Notes under the pieces: generated by a model
Told to the model about the DNA's origin: nothing
What the model saw: the letters and a program-made list of their open reading frames with translations, nothing else
Database searches by the model: none
NCBI RefSeq assembly: GCF_003173615.1
Contig: NZ_QGNA01000001.1
Location: forward strand, 558,001 to 622,000
From: Falsiroseomonas bella
Lineage (GTDB): Bacteria > Pseudomonadota > Alphaproteobacteria > Acetobacterales > Acetobacteraceae
Direction: 5' to 3'
Length of the DNA stretch: 64,000 bases
Position numbers and translations under genes: made by a program
Shown: in pieces, positions 56,032 through 64,000 of the stretch
Numbering within the stretch: the first letter of the stretch is position 1
Layout: each line of letters opens with the position of its first letter

Positions 56032-56706
56032 ATGACATCAGGCTTCGGCACCCCGGCCTACGACGTCTCGCACCTGATCGGCGGCGGCGTGCTGCTGCTG
56101 TCCTTCGTGATGCTCTACCAGCGTCGCATCGGCGCGGTGATCAACGTCTTCGCCGTGCAGGGCGCGCTGCTCGCCTGCGCCGCGGCGTGGCAGGGATATG
56201 TGCAATCCGCGCCGGAACTCTATCTGACCGCGTTGATCGCCTTCGGCGCCAAGGCCGTCGCGATTCCCCTGGCGCTGCGTCTGCTGGTCGGGCGGCTCGG
56301 GCTGCACAAGGCGGTGGAGACATCAATCGGCATCGGCGCCTCGCTCGCTGCCGCCATCGGGCTGGTCGGGCTTTCCGTACTTGTGGTGCTGCCCGTGACA
56401 GCGGGCGGCGCGACGCCGCTGGCGCGGGTGGACCTGACCATCGCGCTGTCCGTCGTGCTGTTGGGGATGCTGGCGATGATCGCGCGACGCAACGCGATCA
56501 GCCAGGTGATCGGGCTGCTGACGCTGGAGAACGGGCTGATCCTGGCGGCCGTCGGCGTCGCGGGCATGCCGCTGGTGGTGGAGCTTTCGACCGCGGCGCT
56601 GGTGCTGATGGTGGCCCTCGTCGCGGCCGTCGTCGTGTTCCAGATACGCGACCGGCTGGATACGCTCGACACGCATGTGCTCGACCGGGCGCGGGGCGAC
56701 AGCTGA
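56032..56706 (+). CDS. hyfE: Hydrogenase-4 component E-like subunit (HyfE)
   Basis: A 224-residue membrane protein with about six or seven helices; the core IARRNAISQVIGLLTLENGLILAAVG is typical of HyfE/MrpC-NuoK-like subunits, with a conserved Glu. It overlaps hyfF by one base. Confidence 0.88.
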   Translation: MTSGFGTPAYDVSHLIGGGVLLLSFVMLYQRRIGAVINVFAVQGALLACAAAWQGYVQSAPELYLTALIAFGAKAVAIPLALRLLVGRLGLHKAVETSIGIGASLAAAIGLVGLSVLVVLPVTAGGATPLARVDLTIALSVVLLGMLAMIARRNAISQVIGLLTLENGLILAAVGVAGMPLVVELSTAALVLMVALVAAVVVFQIRDRLDTLDTHVLDRARGDS

Positions 56707-58157
56707 TGCCGCTGCCCTGGGTCCTGGTGTTCTTTCCCTGGCTCGGCGCGGTCGCGCTCGCGCTGATCCCGCCCCGCTTCGGCGTGGGCCGCTTCGTCAA
56801 TATCGGCATCGCCGCGGGCTCGCTGGTGATCGCGCTGCTGCTGCTCGGCCATCCGCATGGCGAGCAGGGCTGGACGCGCACCGATGCGCTCAACCTCCCC
56901 TTCGTCGCGGTCTCCGCGCTGGTCGGGCTGACCACCGCGATCTTCTCCGCCGCCACGCTCGACGCCGAGAAGTTCGACAGCCTGCGGATCCGCGCCTACC
57001 ACACCGCCTTCCAGGTCTTCATGGGCGCGCAGTTCCTGGCGCTCGTCTCCGACAATCTCGGCGTGATGTGGGTGGCGATCGAGATCGCGACGCTCGCCTC
57101 CGTGCTGATGGTCGGCGTGCACGGCACCCCCGCCGCCATCGAGGCCGCCTGGAAGTTTTTCGTGCTGTGCGGCGTGGGGATCGCACTCGCGCTGTTCGGG
57201 ACGATCCTTTTGTACCTCGCGGCGCAGCCGGTCGTCGGCAGCGGCGATCCGGGGCTTTCCTGGGCGGCGCTGCAGGCCGTGGCGGCGAACTGCGATCCGG
57301 GGCTGCTCTCGCTGGCCTTCGTCTTCCTGCTGGTGGGCTACGGCACCAAGGCGGGCCTCGTCCCGCTGCATTCCTGGCTGCCGGATGCCGAGGCCGAGGG
57401 GCCGCTGCCGATCTGCGCCGTGCTGTCCGGCCTGCTGCTGAACGCGGCGCTGCTGGCCATCCTGCGCGCGGAATCCATCGTCGGTGCGAACCCCGCCGCG
57501 CTGCCGCCCGGTCCCTTCCTGATCGGCTTCGGCCTGCTCTCCCTGCTGCTCGCGGCCTTCTCGCTGTGGCGGCGACGCGATGCGCGGCGGCTGTTTGCCT
57601 GGAGTTCGATCGAGCATGTCGGCCTCGCGACCCTCGCCTTCGGCATCGGCGGCGCGGTGGCGAACCTGGCCGGCATCATCCACCTGCTCGGCCATTCGCT
57701 GGTGAAGAGCGGCGTCTTCTTCGCCGTCGGCGCCGCGGCGCAGCTCAAGGGCAGCCAGAAGCTGCAGGACATCGGCGGTCTGGTGGCGAGTCATCCGGCG
57801 CTGGGCTGGGGCCTGGCGCTCGGCATCGCGGCGCTGGCGGGCATGCCGCCCTTCGCGCTGTTCCTCTCGGAGTTGCGCCTGGTCGCGGAGGCGGCGGCGC
57901 AGATCCCGTGGCTGGTCGTGCCGATCGGCCTCGGCCTGCTCACCGCCGCCGCGGCGCTGATCCGCGCCTTGCAGCAGCTGTGCCTGGGCGAGCCGACGCG
58001 CGACAACCCCGTGCCCGGCGCCTTCCACCTGCCGGGCGGGTTGGCCTGGGCGACGGTGCCGGTCTGGCTGCATTTGGCGCTGGCCGCCGCGCTGATCCTG
58101 CTGGCGCCGCCGGCCTTCACCGCGCTGCTGCGCGGCGGTGCGGAGATCCTGGGATGA
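56706..58157 (+). CDS. hyfF: Hydrogenase-4 component F-like antiporter subunit (HyfF)
   Basis: A 483-residue, multi-helix NuoN/MrpD-type subunit. Conserved: VGYGTKAGLVPLHSWLPDAEAEGP and HLLGHSLVKSGVFFAVG. With HyfB it gives two antiporter-like modules; HyfD, the third in E. coli hydrogenase-4, is absent. Overlaps the next gene by four bases. Confidence 0.92.
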   Translation: MPLPWVLVFFPWLGAVALALIPPRFGVGRFVNIGIAAGSLVIALLLLGHPHGEQGWTRTDALNLPFVAVSALVGLTTAIFSAATLDAEKFDSLRIRAYHTAFQVFMGAQFLALVSDNLGVMWVAIEIATLASVLMVGVHGTPAAIEAAWKFFVLCGVGIALALFGTILLYLAAQPVVGSGDPGLSWAALQAVAANCDPGLLSLAFVFLLVGYGTKAGLVPLHSWLPDAEAEGPLPICAVLSGLLLNAALLAILRAESIVGANPAALPPGPFLIGFGLLSLLLAAFSLWRRRDARRLFAWSSIEHVGLATLAFGIGGAVANLAGIIHLLGHSLVKSGVFFAVGAAAQLKGSQKLQDIGGLVASHPALGWGLALGIAALAGMPPFALFLSELRLVAEAAAQIPWLVVPIGLGLLTAAAALIRALQQLCLGEPTRDNPVPGAFHLPGGLAWATVPVWLHLALAAALILLAPPAFTALLRGGAEILG

Positions 58158-59674
58158 GCGGCGCTGCGTCCGACCTGATCCGTCGCGGCGCGCCGCAGGG
58201 CTGCCGGCCCTTCGAGCGGTACCTGCTGACGCAATCCGCCTTCGCCGGGCTGCGCGATGCGCTGCCGCAGGAACCGACGCTCGCGCTGCTCTCCCTCTGG
58301 GCCGAGCCTTCCGCGATCCACGCCGCCTTCCTGGACGAGGCGGCTGAACGGGGCACGCTGCTGCTCGCTTCCTGCTTCGCGACGGAACAAAAATACCCGG
58401 CGCTGTCGCCGGTGCGGCCGGGGGCGGTGCGGTTCGAGCGCGCGATCCGCGACCTCTGGGGCCTGACGTCGGAGGGCGGCGTTGACCTGCGCCCCTGGCT
58501 GGATCACGGCCGCTGGCCGGTGCAGGCGCCGCTCTCGGCAAGGCCCTCGCGCGATCCCGTGCCGCCGCTGCAGCCGGAATTCCTGCCGATCGAGGGCGAG
58601 GGGTGGCACCAGATCCCCGTCGGCCCGGTGCATGCCGGCGTGATCGAGCCCGGCCATTTCCGCTTCACCGTGCAGGGCGAGACGGTGGTGCGGCTGGAGC
58701 AGCTGCTCGGCTACACGCACAAGGGCACGCTCTCGCTCATGGTCGGCAAGTCGCCGCGCGCGGCGGCGCGCTTCGCCGCGCGGCTCTCGGGCGACACGAC
58801 GGTGGCGCATTCCCTCGCCTTCGCCCTCGCCGCGGAGGCCGCGATCGGCGCGCAGCCGCCCCGGCGCGCGGTGCTGCTGCGCGCCGCGATGCTGGAACTG
58901 GAGCGGATCGCGAACCACCTGAATGATTGGGGGTTCATCTGCAACGACGCCGCCTTCGTCTATCCGCATGCGCGCTGCGGCGAGTTGCGCGAAGGCGTGC
59001 TGCGCGCCAACGCGGCCGCCTTCGGGCACCGGCTGATGATGGATGTGGTGATCCCCGGCGGCCTTTCCGTGGACATCGCGCCGGGCGGCGAGGCGGCGAT
59101 CCTCGCCGCACTGGCCGCGGCGGAAGCCGAGATCGCGCCGCTGCTGACGATCTACGAGACGCATGCCAGCCTGCAGGACCGCGTGGTCGGCACCGGAACC
59201 CTGAAGCCTGATCTCGCCGCGCGCTTCGCCGCGGGCGGGCATGTCGGCCGTGCTTCCGGCCGCGGCTTCGATGCACGCCGCGTGCTGCCGCATGCGCCCT
59301 ATGACGCCATCGCCTTCGAGGTGCCGGTGCTCGCCGAAGGCGACGTGGATGCGCGGGTGCGGGTGCGCGTGGCGGAGTTGCGGGAAAGCATCCGGATCGT
59401 CCGCGCGCTGCTCGCCGCGCTGGAACCCGGCGAGATCCACCAGCCGCTGCCGCAGAAAGGCGGCGAGGGCATCGCCGCCGTCGAGGGCTTCCGGGGCGAG
59501 ATCCTGACCTGGATGGCGCTCGATGATGGCGGGATCATCCGCGCCGTGTTCCCGCGCGATCCCTCCTGGCTGCAATGGCCGCTGCTGGAAGCAGCAATCG
59601 AGGGAAACATCGTCGCGGACTTCCCGTTGTGCAACAAGTCGTTCAACTGCTCCTACAGCGGGGTGGACCTGTGA
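58154..59674 (+). CDS. NuoCD/HyfG-like large subunit without [NiFe] ligands
   Basis: A 506-residue protein: an N-terminal NuoC-like part and a NuoD/HyfG-like large-subunit domain (residues ~150-506; VGPVHAGVIEPGHFRF, GYTHKGT). Where HycE/HyfG carry RxCGxC, this has RLSGDTTVAH with Ser212 and Thr215. At the C-terminus, in place of DPCxxC, there is only CNKSFNC (Cys493, Cys499; spacing differs). It therefore should not bind a NiFe centre, and looks like the large subunit of an energy-converting-hydrogenase-related (Ehr) complex or a complex-I-like module. What it reacts with is unknown. Confidence 0.9.
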   Translation: MSGAASDLIRRGAPQGCRPFERYLLTQSAFAGLRDALPQEPTLALLSLWAEPSAIHAAFLDEAAERGTLLLASCFATEQKYPALSPVRPGAVRFERAIRDLWGLTSEGGVDLRPWLDHGRWPVQAPLSARPSRDPVPPLQPEFLPIEGEGWHQIPVGPVHAGVIEPGHFRFTVQGETVVRLEQLLGYTHKGTLSLMVGKSPRAAARFAARLSGDTTVAHSLAFALAAEAAIGAQPPRRAVLLRAAMLELERIANHLNDWGFICNDAAFVYPHARCGELREGVLRANAAAFGHRLMMDVVIPGGLSVDIAPGGEAAILAALAAAEAEIAPLLTIYETHASLQDRVVGTGTLKPDLAARFAAGGHVGRASGRGFDARRVLPHAPYDAIAFEVPVLAEGDVDARVRVRVAELRESIRIVRALLAALEPGEIHQPLPQKGGEGIAAVEGFRGEILTWMALDDGGIIRAVFPRDPSWLQWPLLEAAIEGNIVADFPLCNKSFNCSYSGVDL

Positions 59675-59692
59675 TGGCGAAGGCGGCCTGAC

Positions 59693-59926
59693 ATGGCGCG
59701 CTTCCCGACCCTGGCGGGCGAGGCCGCCGGCGCCTCCGGCATGTTCACCGTCACCCTCGTGAAGCCCGGAAAGGGCCGGCAGGTGGCCGAGCACTGGGCC
59801 TATGACGAGCGCGGCCAGGCCCTGGCCGAGCTCGGCCTGATCGCGGAGCGCGTGCCGCCGGGCACCGAGCTGGTGCTCCGCGACCCCGAGGGCAACGACC
59901 TGCTGCGCATCGCGCGGCTGGCCTAG
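59693..59926 (+). CDS. Unrecognised 77-residue protein in the Hyf-like operon
   Basis: A compact, soluble-looking protein (MARFPTLAGEAAGASG, then VTLVKPGKGRQVAEHW and RDPEGNDLLRIARLA). It starts 19 bp after the large-subunit gene and ends 11 bp before the small-subunit gene, both on the same strand. I know no equivalent in the E. coli hyf or hyc operons. No cysteines, membrane helix or signal peptide, so it is not an Fe-S subunit. It could be an assembly or accessory subunit; this is a guess from position. Confidence 0.65.
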   Translation: MARFPTLAGEAAGASGMFTVTLVKPGKGRQVAEHWAYDERGQALAELGLIAERVPPGTELVLRDPEGNDLLRIARLA

Positions 59927-59937
59927 GAGGAGACCCG

Positions 59938-60477
59938 ATGCTCTGGCCACGGCTCGGCAAGCGCCTGCTCGGCCGCCCGCTGACGGATGCGGCGCCCGCG
60001 GCGCCGGATGAGGTGGTGCAGGCCCTGGCAGCGCGGCTGGAGGCGACGGCGCGCGCCCGGCTCGGCCGCAGCCTGGCCATCCGGGAGGTGGATGCCGGCA
60101 GCTGCAATGGCTGCGAGCTGGAGGCGAACGCCATGGCCGGCGTGCTCTACGACATGGAGCGCTTCGGCCTGCGCATCGTGGCCAGCCCCCGCCATGCCGA
60201 TGTGCTGCTGGTCACCGGCCCCGTCACCCGCAACATGCGGGAGGCGCTGCTGCGAACGCGGGAGTGCACGCCCGATCCCTGCTGGATCGTCGCCGCCGGC
60301 GACTGCGCGGCGGATGGCGGCGTGTTCAAGGGCAGCTACGGGGTGGAGGCCGGCGTGGCCAATGTGCTGCCGGTGGACCTGGTGATCCCCGGCTGCCCGC
60401 CCACGCCGCTGCAATTGCTGGAAGGGCTGCTCTCCCTGCTGGAGGCGCAGGAGCCGCGCCGGCCGGGCCAGGGCTGA
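59938..60477 (+). CDS. hyfI: NuoB/HyfI-like Fe-S small subunit
   Basis: A 179-residue protein that should carry one [4Fe-4S] cluster, the N2-type cluster of complex I. Four cysteines are in the expected places: SCNGCE (Cys56, Cys59), GDC (Cys123) and PGCPPTP (Cys153). ATG 59938 has GGAGGAGA upstream. It closes the operon. No ferredoxin-like HyfA or HyfH gene is adjacent. Confidence 0.93.
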   Translation: MLWPRLGKRLLGRPLTDAAPAAPDEVVQALAARLEATARARLGRSLAIREVDAGSCNGCELEANAMAGVLYDMERFGLRIVASPRHADVLLVTGPVTRNMREALLRTRECTPDPCWIVAAGDCAADGGVFKGSYGVEAGVANVLPVDLVIPGCPPTPLQLLEGLLSLLEAQEPRRPGQG

Positions 60478-60586
60478 GCGACAGCCCGTCACGCCTGGCG
60501 GAGGCCGGGCCAGCCCCCGTCATCGGGCCCGCCGGCTCGCCGCCGGCAGGCCCCCGGGCGACGGAAGGCGGCCCGACGGGCGGCGC

Positions 60587-61042
60587 TCAGCGCGCGCGGT
60601 AGTCCCGGTGGCAGGCGGCGCAGACGCCGCCGGTGCTGCGCAGCATGTCGGCGGTGACCCCGCCGCTCGCCGCCGCCGTCTTCATCGTGTTCAGCGCGGC
60701 AATCATGTTCTGCGCACGCGTTCCGAAATCGGCGCGGTTGGCCTCGATCGCGGCGAGCGCGCGGGTCTGGCCCTCGCCCGTGCCCTGCGCGACCGGCGGC
60801 GTCAGGCTGTTGGCGGGGAAGCGACCGGGCAGCGACTGGTAGAAGGCGATCATCTGGTCCACGCGGGCGACGATCGGCGCCTGGTCGCCGCGCGACTGCA
60901 CCACGGCGCCGATCGCTTCCATGTTCTGGCCCATCTGCCTGAGGCCCGCGCGGCGCTCGGAGATCACGTCGCCCTGCGCCATCGCGGCGCCGGCCATGCC
61001 AAGCCCCGCGGCCATCGTGGCCGCCAGCATCCATACCCGCAT
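60587..61042 (-). CDS. Cytochrome c'-type protein
   Basis: A 151-residue exported c-type cytochrome. The signal peptide (MRVWMLAATMAAGLGMAGAAMAQ) is followed by RRAGLRQMGQNMEAIG, the typical first helix of cytochrome c', and the haem motif CAACH is near the end, as in this four-helix family. The family binds NO and may protect against it. ATG 61042 has GGAGGGG six bases upstream. It is convergent with the Hyf-like operon. Confidence 0.92.
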   Translation of the reverse strand: MRVWMLAATMAAGLGMAGAAMAQGDVISERRAGLRQMGQNMEAIGAVVQSRGDQAPIVARVDQMIAFYQSLPGRFPANSLTPPVAQGTGEGQTRALAAIEANRADFGTRAQNMIAALNTMKTAAASGGVTADMLRSTGGVCAACHRDYRAR

Positions 61043-61132
61043 CAGCAACCCCTCCTTGTGGGAAGGCGGGATGCTTGCAGCACCTGTATGACCGCGCAAC
61101 GGTGCGTTGCGTGACGAAGCGTTGCGCCCGGC

Positions 61133-61161
61133 TTGCCGCGCCGCGGGGGCTTCGCTATACG
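61133..61161 (+). promoter_or_regulatory. Promoter-like sequence of tRNA-Pro
   Basis: TTGCCG (61133-61138) is separated by 17 bp from TATACG (61156-61161), placing a start near 61168, about 50 bp before the tRNA. Each box matches four of six sigma-70 consensus bases. Confidence 0.45.
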
Positions 61162-61217
61162 GCCGGCCTCGCCGCGGTGCCGCGCCGACGACGACCGCCC
61201 CCGGGCGGTCGCCATGC

Positions 61218-61294
61218 CGGAGTGTAGCTCAGCCTGGTAGAGCACTGTGTTCGGGACGCAGGGGCCGGAGGTTCGAATCCTCTCACTCCGACCA
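61218..61294 (+). tRNA. tRNA-Pro (anticodon CGG)
   Basis: A 77-nt cloverleaf with encoded CCA. The acceptor stem CGGAGTG pairs with CACTCCG. The anticodon arm CTGTG-TTCGGGA-CGCAG gives anticodon CGG (codon CCG), and the T arm has GGTTCGAATCC. Preceded by a promoter-like pair and followed by a strong terminator. Confidence 0.95.
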
Positions 61295-61312
61295 GACGTC
61301 GCAGCGCGCGAG

Positions 61313-61348
61313 AACCCCGCCAGGAGGCCCCTCCTGGCGGGGTTTTTT
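61313..61348 (+). terminator. Rho-independent terminator after tRNA-Pro
   Basis: AACCCCGCCAGGAGG pairs with CCTCCTGGCGGGGTT around a two-base loop (15-bp stem), followed by TTTTTT. It begins about 19 bp after the tRNA. Confidence 0.92.
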
Positions 61349-61351
61349 CGT

Positions 61352-61546
61352 TCAGCCGTCGGCGCGCGCCGCCCAGAACATCAGCGCCCGCGCCGGCCAG
61401 ACCCAGGCGATGCCGGCCACGGTGAAATAGGCCAGCTGCACCAGCCAATGCAGGTGCAGCACCCAATCGGCCATGGCGACGACGGCCCCGACATAGAGCA
61501 GGAAGCCGAGAAGGCCGACGATCAGGGCGAGCAGCGGGCGGGGCAT
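61352..61546 (-). CDS. DUF2842 family small membrane protein
   Basis: A 64-residue protein with two membrane helices (LLALIVGLLGFLLYVGAVVAM, then LAYFTVAGIAWVWPARALMFW). The layout, with WxxP between helix 2 and the end, is that of DUF2842, common in alphaproteobacteria, of unknown function. ATG 61546 is chosen because the longer frame has a non-homologous Ala/Pro-rich front. Confidence 0.8.
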   Translation of the reverse strand: MPRPLLALIVGLLGFLLYVGAVVAMADWVLHLHWLVQLAYFTVAGIAWVWPARALMFWAARADG

Positions 61547-61722
61547 CGCGGCGCATGTGGCCCGGCCTTGCGGGGCTGCCAAGCCCGCGCGCGGCTGTTG
61601 CGGCGGCCCCGCCCGAAGCGTAGCTTGGCCGTGAGGAAGGCAAGCGACAGGCTGGCGCACCCGCGGCGGGGCGCCCCGCGTTCGTGCGCATTCCGGCCCG
61701 ACAGACGAGCACGACGCCGACG

Positions 61723-62292
61723 ATGGATGACAAGACGAGCCCCGCCGCCCTTTCGCGGCTGGACGCCGATCCGGGCATCGACCTCAAGGACCACATCCGC
61801 GGAATCCCCGATTTCCCAAAGCCGGGGATCCTGTTCTACGACATCTCCACCCTGCTGCGGCATGCCAGCGCCTGGCGAACCGCCATGGCGCGGCTTGCCG
61901 AGACGATCGCCCCCCACAAGCCCGACGTGCTGGCGGGCATCGAGAGCCGCGGCTTCCTCGTCGCCGCGCCGCTGGCGCTGGAACTCGGCCTCGGCTTCGT
62001 GATGCTGCGCAAGCCGCGCAAGCTGCCGGGCCTGACCATCGGGCTGAACTACGCCCTCGAATACGGCACCGATCGCATCGAGATGCAGGCCGATGCCGTG
62101 CAGAAGGGCCAGCGCGTGGTGGTGCTGGACGACCTGCTCGCCACCGGCGGCACGATGTCGGCCGGCATCTCCCTGCTGCGCCAGGCCGGCGCGGTCGTGC
62201 CCTGCGCGGCCTGCCTGATCGAGCTGACCTTCCTCAAGGGGCGCGATCGCCTCGATGTCCCGTTCGAAGCGCTCGTCGCCTACGACAGCTGA
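61723..62292 (+). CDS. apt: Adenine phosphoribosyltransferase
   Basis: A 189-residue purine-salvage enzyme that makes AMP from adenine and PRPP. Conserved: [18 protein letters not shown], the [15 protein letters not shown] segment, and the PRPP loop [13 protein letters not shown]. The following sensor kinase starts 38 bases before its stop. Confidence 0.95.
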   Translation: MDDKTSPAALSRLDADPGIDLKDHIRGIPDFPKPGILFYDISTLLRHASAWRTAMARLAETIAPHKPDVLAGIESRGFLVAAPLALELGLGFVMLRKPRKLPGLTIGLNYALEYGTDRIEMQADAVQKGQRVVVLDDLLATGGTMSAGISLLRQAGAVVPCAACLIELTFLKGRDRLDVPFEALVAYDS

Positions 62293-64000
62293 TCCGGCGG
62301 CGCCCGACGGCGCCGCCGCGATCGCCGAGGCCGCGCGCTTCGCCGAGGCGATCGCGACGGCGGTCGCCGCCGCGCCGACGGGTGTGGTGATCTCCGATCC
62401 CAACCTGCCGGACTGCCCTATCGTCTTCGCCAACCCCGCCTTCCACCGCATCACCGGCTATCCGCCGGAGGAGGTGCTGGGCCGGAACTGCCGCTTCCTC
62501 CAGGGCCCCGGCAGCGCGCCTGCCTCGGTCGCGGCGATCCGGCAGGCCATTGCGGAGGCGCGGGCGATCGACATCAGGCTGGTGAACTACCGCCGCGATG
62601 GCACCCGGTTCGTCAACGAGTTGCACATCTCCCCCGTGCGCGACGCCGCCGGGAAGCTGCTGTATTTCCTCGGCATCCAGCACGACGTGACCGAGCGCGT
62701 GAAGGCCGAGGAGGCCGCCCGCCGCGCACGCCGCGCCGCGGAGCGCGCCAACGCCGAGAAATCCGAGTTCCTCGCCTTCGTCAGCCATGAGGTGCGAACG
62801 CCGCTGAACGGCGTGCTCGGCACGCTTTCGCTGCTGCTCGACACGCCGCTCGATGCCGAGCAGCGCGCCTATGCCGAGACGGCGCGGCGGTCGGGCGAGA
62901 CGCTGCTCTGGACCGTCAACGAGCTGCTGGACCTCTCGCGCATCGAGGCCGGCAAGCTCGATCTGGAGGAGATCGGCTTCGAGCTGGCCCAGCCGGTGCG
63001 GGACGTGCTGTCGCTGCAGGCGGCCGCGGCGGCGGACAAGGGGCTTCGGCTGACCGCGAATCTCGACGCCACGCTGCCGGCGCGGGTCATGGGCGATCCG
63101 GGGCGCCTGAAGCAGGTGCTGATGAACCTGGTGGACAATGCCATCAAGTTCACCGCCGCCGGCAGCGTCGAGATCAGCGTGCGGCGCGACGGGGCGCGGA
63201 TGGATTTCGCCGTGCGCGACACCGGGCCGGGAATCAGCCCCGCACTGCGCCGGCGGCTGTTCCGCCGCTTCCAGCAGGCCGATGCCGGCACCGCGCGGCG
63301 CCACGGTGGCTCCGGGCTCGGCCTGATGATCTGCCGCCGCCTGGTCGGGCTGATGGGCGGCGAGATCGGGCTGGAGAGCGAGCCCGGCAGCGGCAGCGTC
63401 TTCCGCTTCGCCCTGCCGCTGCGCGAGGCACCGGCCGAGGCCCCGGCGGAGCAAGCTGCCCCCGCTGTCGCGCCGCTGCCGCCGCGCCGCGCGGGCGAGG
63501 AACCCTTCGCCCGCCTGCTGCTGGCCGAGGACAGCGAGGCGAGCCAGCTCGTCGCCGCCGCCATCCTGCGCAAGGCCGGCTACGAGGTGGACCTGGTGCG
63601 CGACGGGGAAAGCGCGGTGGAGGCGGCGGCGAGCGGGGCCTATGACGCGATCCTGATGGATGTCCGCATGCCGGGCCTCGACGGCCACGCGGCGACGCGC
63701 CGCATCCGCGCGCTGGAAGGGCCGGCGGGGCGGGTGCGCATCCTGGCCCTCACCGCGTCCGCCATGCCGGCCGATGTGGAGCGCAGCCTGGCCGCCGGGA
63801 TGGACGCGCATCTGACCAAGCCGGTGGACCGGGCAGGGCTGCTCGGGGCGGTCGCCGCCCTGCTCGGCGCCGCGCCGGCGCGGCCGAGGGTGGCGGCGCC
63901 GCTGGCGGAGCCCGGTCCCGCCCATGCCCTGCTGGTGCGGGACACGCTGGAGGAGCTGCGCGCGGCGGTCGGTCCCGGGCGCCTGCCCGACCTGATCGGC
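62255..64000 (+). CDS. LOV-domain hybrid histidine kinase (partial, runs off the right edge)
   Basis: At least 582 residues; the frame has no stop before position 64000. Residues ~30-150 are a PAS/LOV domain with the flavin-binding core GRNCRFLQG (Cys79), which in blue-light receptors forms the flavin adduct. A HisKA domain follows with the phospho-acceptor His178 in [15 protein letters not shown], then HATPase ([28 protein letters not shown]). A response-regulator receiver ([41 protein letters not shown]) is near residues 420-545. The last visible residues ([15 protein letters not shown]) may open an Hpt domain. Start ATG 62255 overlaps apt by 38 bases in another frame. Confidence 0.88.
   Translation, partial: MSRSKRSSPTTADPAAPDGAAAIAEAARFAEAIATAVAAAPTGVVISDPNLPDCPIVFANPAFHRITGYPPEEVLGRNCRFLQGPGSAPASVAAIRQAIAEARAIDIRLVNYRRDGTRFVNELHISPVRDAAGKLLYFLGIQHDVTERVKAEEAARRARRAAERANAEKSEFLAFVSHEVRTPLNGVLGTLSLLLDTPLDAEQRAYAETARRSGETLLWTVNELLDLSRIEAGKLDLEEIGFELAQPVRDVLSLQAAAAADKGLRLTANLDATLPARVMGDPGRLKQVLMNLVDNAIKFTAAGSVEISVRRDGARMDFAVRDTGPGISPALRRRLFRRFQQADAGTARRHGGSGLGLMICRRLVGLMGGEIGLESEPGSGSVFRFALPLREAPAEAPAEQAAPAVAPLPPRRAGEEPFARLLLAEDSEASQLVAAAILRKAGYEVDLVRDGESAVEAAASGAYDAILMDVRMPGLDGHAATRRIRALEGPAGRVRILALTASAMPADVERSLAAGMDAHLTKPVDRAGLLGAVAALLGAAPARPRVAAPLAEPGPAHALLVRDTLEELRAAVGPGRLPDLIG

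Noticed and set aside
58154-60477. A working [NiFe]-hydrogenase
   Set aside because: Ligand cysteines are replaced at both expected sites in the large subunit and no hyp genes are present; a complex-I/Ehr-like role fits better.
61218-62300. Integration site of a mobile element at tRNA-Pro
   Set aside because: No integrase, direct repeat of the tRNA 3' end or foreign gene block follows; a plain terminator and housekeeping genes do.

Overview
High-GC alphaproteobacterial chromosome, most like the Acetobacteraceae (Roseomonas-type). This is inferred from composition, from markers such as DUF2852, DUF2842, the DUF4175/TIGR02302 protein beside lysA and the argH-lptM-lysA order, and from many Bug, TRAP and ABC uptake genes. 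No 16S rRNA is present, so the taxonomy is a judgement. No phage, insertion sequence, integrase or CRISPR array was seen. The genes read as intact and closely packed, with many 4-nt stop/start overlaps.

Layout. 0.4-0.9 kb: a lone TadE-like pilus protein beside AT-rich DNA. 1.5-10.7 kb: DUF4175 protein, lysA, DUF2852, a TetR regulator, a YciI protein, an LptM-like lipoprotein, argH, a TlpA thioredoxin and an M29 aminopeptidase. 10.9-24.1 kb: a surface/secretion region with three RTX calcium-binding proteins. One has 1753 residues and ends in seven FG-GAP repeats. Between them lie a Bug receptor, a LuxR-type regulator with a nearby sensory-domain fragment, an SDR and a GMC oxidoreductase. 24.2-30.8 kb: an Ldh2-type dehydrogenase with a MarR regulator, then a complete CUT1-type ABC importer. 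31.1-33.8 kb: a tungstate-type ABC permease/ATPase pair divergent from an HTH plus binding-domain regulator, without a periplasmic receptor. 33.9-37.6 kb: a catabolic run (FAD oxidase, serine/threonine-type dehydratase, AtzG-like subunit, amidase). 37.6-42.8 kb: MFS transporter, polA, a CHCC zinc-finger protein and a ketopantoate-reductase-like enzyme. 42.9-46.6 kb: a MacAB-type export system whose adaptor carries an LTxxQ-like insertion. 46.7-50.3 kb: an aldolase, a secreted protein, an aldo/keto reductase and an Xre/RES toxin-antitoxin pair. 50.2-52.7 kb: trmO with TRAP dctM and dctQ. 52.9-60.5 kb: a hydrogenase-4/complex-I-like membrane operon. 60.6-64 kb: cytochrome c', tRNA-Pro(CGG), DUF2842, apt and a LOV-domain hybrid histidine kinase cut by the window edge.

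The strongest points for follow-up are these. The Hyf-like operon encodes a large subunit in which the [NiFe]-ligand cysteines are replaced (an energy-converting-hydrogenase-related, 'Ehr'-type complex) and includes an unrecognised 77-residue protein. A GC-rich palindromic element has been taken into the signal peptide of the LptM-like lipoprotein. A 19-bp duplication repeats a stop/ribosome-site/start module between hyfB and hyfC. A LOV histidine kinase overlaps apt. The giant RTX protein appears to be capped by a seven-bladed propeller. The adaptor protein carries an embedded LTxxQ-like segment.
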